A DNA stretch of 6,651 bases, taken from NCBI GenBank assembly GCA_027057815.1, contig JALURD010000021.1, positions 1 to 6,651 on the forward strand. The letters are read 5' to 3'. This stretch comes from Acidilobaceae archaeon (lineage in GTDB: Archaea; Thermoproteota; Thermoprotei_A; Sulfolobales; Acidilobaceae). A program made the position numbers and the translations under genes. Below are positions 5,051 through 6,651 of this stretch, one piece after another; position 1 is the first letter of the stretch, and every line of letters begins with the position of its first letter. Under the pieces are notes generated by a model. The model had not been told where the DNA came from. It saw only the letters and a program-made list of their open reading frames with translations, and did no database searches.

Positions 5051-5812
5051 TTATGCTGTATCATCTTCAAGTCTGCCAGTTAGGAGTACTAGCGACCTGC
5101 CTCTCCCCTTCTTAGCGTTGGATACTAGTGTGACTCCTGTTAGTTTCGCTGCTCTTAATCCGCTTGCTAGGGGTCCTCTCATTGTGATGATTAGGCCTGT
5201 ACCTATGTTAGCTAGTCTCACAACCATGTCTGCTGAGGCTCTCCCGGTCGTTGCAGCTGCAAGCTTAGTAGCGTCGCGGAGGAGGCCTGCCCTGTATGCT
5301 AGTCCCACGGCTTTGAGTACGGCTGTGTGTCTACTCGTGTCGTGGGCCACTACGACTGCCCCAGCATCCAGGTCGTATACTGCAACCGTGTGGGCTGATA
5401 TCCTGTAGAGCCCGCCCGCAGTCCTCTGGGAGAAGTCGTAGTATACTGAGTACACGTCGGCCCACGCGTAAGCCTTCTCATGTACTATTCTCCTGTGCCT
5501 GGGCGCTGGGCCGCCGCAGCTTTCACCGTTGAGTTTAGCTGTCGGTGACCCACCGGCTTCAATGTATATTTTATCGCCCCTAACTGTTATGGATGCCTCG
5601 CCGGGATCCCCCATGCCGAGCTCGCTCACCACAAATCCCAGGGCTAAGTCCTCCACATTGGACGGCATTGCCACGACTTCACCGTACTCTCTACCGTTAA
5701 CTACGAGCTTGTAAACCTCGTCTACCGCTACTCTTACACCGTTAACCTCCTCGTATACTACCGCGGTTTCCGCCTTGAGCCTGAAGGCTTCAAGGCGTGC
5801 TAGACGAGACAA
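5051..5812 (-). CDS. fdhD: FdhD formate dehydrogenase sulfurtransferase
   Basis: Cytoplasmic accessory protein that passes sulfur from a cysteine desulfurase to the molybdenum or tungsten bis-MGD cofactor before insertion into formate dehydrogenase. The 253-aa length is typical. Landmarks: VEDLALGFVVSELG (53-66), NGESCGG (95-101), SAHTVAVY (139-146), the FdhD pocket HDTSRHTAV (157-165) matching the usual EDVGRHNAV, and TTGRASADMV (188-197) matching VSSRASFEM. The canonical loop has two cysteines (CGxCG); here Cys99 is the only Cys in the whole protein. The start is TTG at 5812, two bases after the fdhE stop, with GGGTGA (5819-5824) and a 6-base spacer; translation is probably coupled. It is the last visible gene of the formate dehydrogenase operon. 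Identification is strong; the one-cysteine mechanism is inferred from alignment by eye. Confidence 0.9.
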   Translation of the reverse strand: MSRLARLEAFRLKAETAVVYEEVNGVRVAVDEVYKLVVNGREYGEVVAMPSNVEDLALGFVVSELGMGDPGEASITVRGDKIYIEAGGSPTAKLNGESCGGPAPRHRRIVHEKAYAWADVYSVYYDFSQRTAGGLYRISAHTVAVYDLDAGAVVVAHDTSRHTAVLKAVGLAYRAGLLRDATKLAAATTGRASADMVVRLANIGTGLIITMRGPLASGLRAAKLTGVTLVSNAKKGRGRSLVLLTGRLEDDTA

Positions 5813-5824
5813 GGCTAATCACCC
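5813..5824 (-). promoter_or_regulatory. Ribosome site deciding the TTG start of fdhD
   Basis: On the minus strand GGGTGA (5824-5819) is followed by TTAGCC and then the TTG start. The site is formed by the last codons of fdhE (EGD-stop). The same hexamer with the same 6-base spacer precedes fdhE, which supports TTG as a real start. Confidence 0.7.
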
Positions 5825-6432
5825 TCGAAGCGATCAAGCAGAAGGTTAACCAGGGCAACATCAGCCTGATCTATTTTCCCTTCGACCACGGCGATCTTGT
5901 AGCCGCATCTCTTGCACTTCCTCACCTCTAGCAGGCCGGGTCTGACCACGTAGACGTCAAAAGAGTCTCTGCCCTGGGCTAGGCAGGATGGGCATAGCCA
6001 CTCGTCGAAGGGCCACTCCATGCCGCATGTGCATCTAGCTTTCGGCTCGTATCCCGTGAAGAGGCCCTCCTCGACTCGCGCGAGCCGGATTATCCTGGGC
6101 CTGTGACCGCAGACTGGGCATTCCAGTGAGGGCTTCTCCTGCTTAGCGTGTAGGCGGAGGTCCGCGTAGAGCTTCCTCCTCACAAGGTAATCCGCTAGTG
6201 CTTCATCACCCTCCAGGAGGCGGACGGCCTCCTTCCTAAGCTCGTGGAGGTTAGATACGCGTGAGGCTAGAGGCCCCCTACCAGGGGGTCCATTCAAAAA
6301 AGGCTTGGGGAGGCTTGAAGCCAGGGAGTCCAGGTCCCCGACCAGCCCGGCTAGGTCCTCGAGGTCCCCGCGGCAGCCCTCGTCTTCGCCGCACAGTAAG
6401 TCAATGACTAGTCTTTGCAGGGGCTTCAGCAC
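5815..6432 (-). CDS. fdhE: FdhE-like formate dehydrogenase accessory protein, zinc-ribbon type
   Basis: Cytoplasmic rubredoxin-like protein thought to bind the catalytic subunit and assist maturation of formate dehydrogenase. At 205 aa it is about 100 residues shorter than the E. coli protein; the N-terminal helical part is reduced (about 1-100). The C-terminal metal domain is clear: CPVCGHRP (105-112), CTCGMEW (134-140), CPSC (147-150) and CKRCGYK (173-179), corresponding in order to the four cysteine pairs of bacterial FdhE. The second pair is CxC instead of the usual CxxC. The end, DQADVALVNLLLDRF, matches the terminal helix of the family. The GTG start (6432) overlaps the stop of the cytochrome b gene as TAGTG and has GGGTGA (6439-6444) with a 6-base spacer. 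Position between the cytochrome subunit and fdhD strongly supports the name. Confidence 0.88.
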   Translation of the reverse strand: MLKPLQRLVIDLLCGEDEGCRGDLEDLAGLVGDLDSLASSLPKPFLNGPPGRGPLASRVSNLHELRKEAVRLLEGDEALADYLVRRKLYADLRLHAKQEKPSLECPVCGHRPRIIRLARVEEGLFTGYEPKARCTCGMEWPFDEWLCPSCLAQGRDSFDVYVVRPGLLEVRKCKRCGYKIAVVEGKIDQADVALVNLLLDRFEGD

Positions 6433-6651
6433 TAGCTTTCACCCTTCTCTAGAACAGCAGCGCCCATGTGCTCCCTCGCCCAGTCCTCAGGTACCTCGCC
6501 GTCGAAGAATGCAGCCCTAAGCAGTGGCCTATTGGTTGGATGGAGCGTAGCGTATACGTGGAGGAATAGGAAGACTAGTGAGAGGACGAATCCTAGGTCG
6601 TGTAGAGCGTACATTAGCCTGACCTCTGATAGCGTGAGGCCCAGCTCCTCC
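6432..6651 (-). CDS. Formate dehydrogenase cytochrome b (gamma) subunit, C-terminal part
   Basis: Last 72 codons of a membrane cytochrome b subunit that anchors formate dehydrogenase and passes electrons through two b hemes to quinone. The frame is open to the right edge (codons reading EELGLTLSEVRL precede the Met at 6614), so the gene starts outside the window and that Met is internal. A membrane helix, LHDLGFVLSLVFLFLHVYA, carries two His 14 residues apart, the spacing of the heme-ligand His pair in the fourth helix of E. coli FdnI. The tail LLRAAFFDGEVPEDWAREH resembles the FdnI tail (VRAMVEGxVxxxWAxxHH), which lies on the cytoplasmic side. The following fdhE overlaps by one base. A related hydrogenase cytochrome b is possible, but the fdhE and fdhD neighbours favour formate dehydrogenase. 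Confidence 0.82.
   Translation of the reverse strand, partial: EELGLTLSEVRLMYALHDLGFVLSLVFLFLHVYATLHPTNRPLLRAAFFDGEVPEDWAREHMGAAVLEKGES
6433..6444 (-). promoter_or_regulatory. Ribosome site and TAGTG stop-start overlap for fdhE
   Basis: On the minus strand GGGTGA, spacer AAGCTA, then GTG; the TAG stop of the upstream cytochrome gene shares its G with the start. Such overlaps favour translational coupling of consecutive operon genes. Confidence 0.7.

Noticed and set aside
5118..5408. 96-codon plus-strand frame within fdhD
   Set aside because: It is antisense to conserved FdhD motifs, so the minus strand is the coding one.
1..6651. CRISPR array, insertion sequence or rRNA
   Set aside because: No regularly spaced direct repeats, no transposase motifs and no rRNA-like sequence were seen on either strand.

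Overview
The window looks like chromosomal DNA of a hyperthermophilic archaeon of the Thermoproteota (Crenarchaeota), plausibly Desulfurococcales. This is inferred from heavy AGG/AGA (Arg) and ATA (Ile) codon use, frequent GTG and TTG starts, GGTG/GGAGG ribosome sites mixed with a possibly leaderless gene, AT-rich TATA-type promoters, and an archaeal VapBC pair. I could not run a search, so the lineage is a best guess.

Left part, plus strand: the 3' part of a DUF389 membrane-protein gene runs in from outside the window (to 923). An M20-family peptidase homologue (965-2341) follows; it has lost three of the five expected metal ligands and may not be a working peptidase. Next comes a MobA-type molybdopterin nucleotidyltransferase with an unusual helical C-terminal extension (2403-3290). 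A four-helix membrane protein of unknown role (3377-3778) and a short single-helix membrane protein (about 3886-4086) complete this strand.

Middle, minus strand: a VapB antitoxin (4556-4738) overlaps a VapC PIN toxin (4144-4569). The toxin is interrupted by one in-frame TAG, apparently at a Trp codon, while all four acidic active-site residues are still encoded. Upstream of vapB lies a 312-base stretch (4739-5050) without a gene. It carries several palindromes and nested inverted repeats that could form a structured RNA.

Right part, minus strand: the end of a formate dehydrogenase operon, transcribed right to left. It holds the C-terminus of the membrane cytochrome b subunit (runs off the right edge), fdhE (GTG start overlapping the previous stop as TAGTG) and fdhD (TTG start two bases after the fdhE stop). 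The two accessory genes have the same GGGTGA ribosome site with a 6-base spacer.

Functional thread: FdhD delivers sulfur to the molybdenum/tungsten cofactor of formate dehydrogenase, FdhE helps mature the enzyme, and the cytochrome b subunit links it to the membrane quinone pool. The MobA-like protein on the opposite strand, less than 2 kb away, could make the dinucleotide form of the same cofactor. The region therefore suggests formate-linked respiration, interrupted by small membrane-protein genes and a decayed toxin-antitoxin pair.
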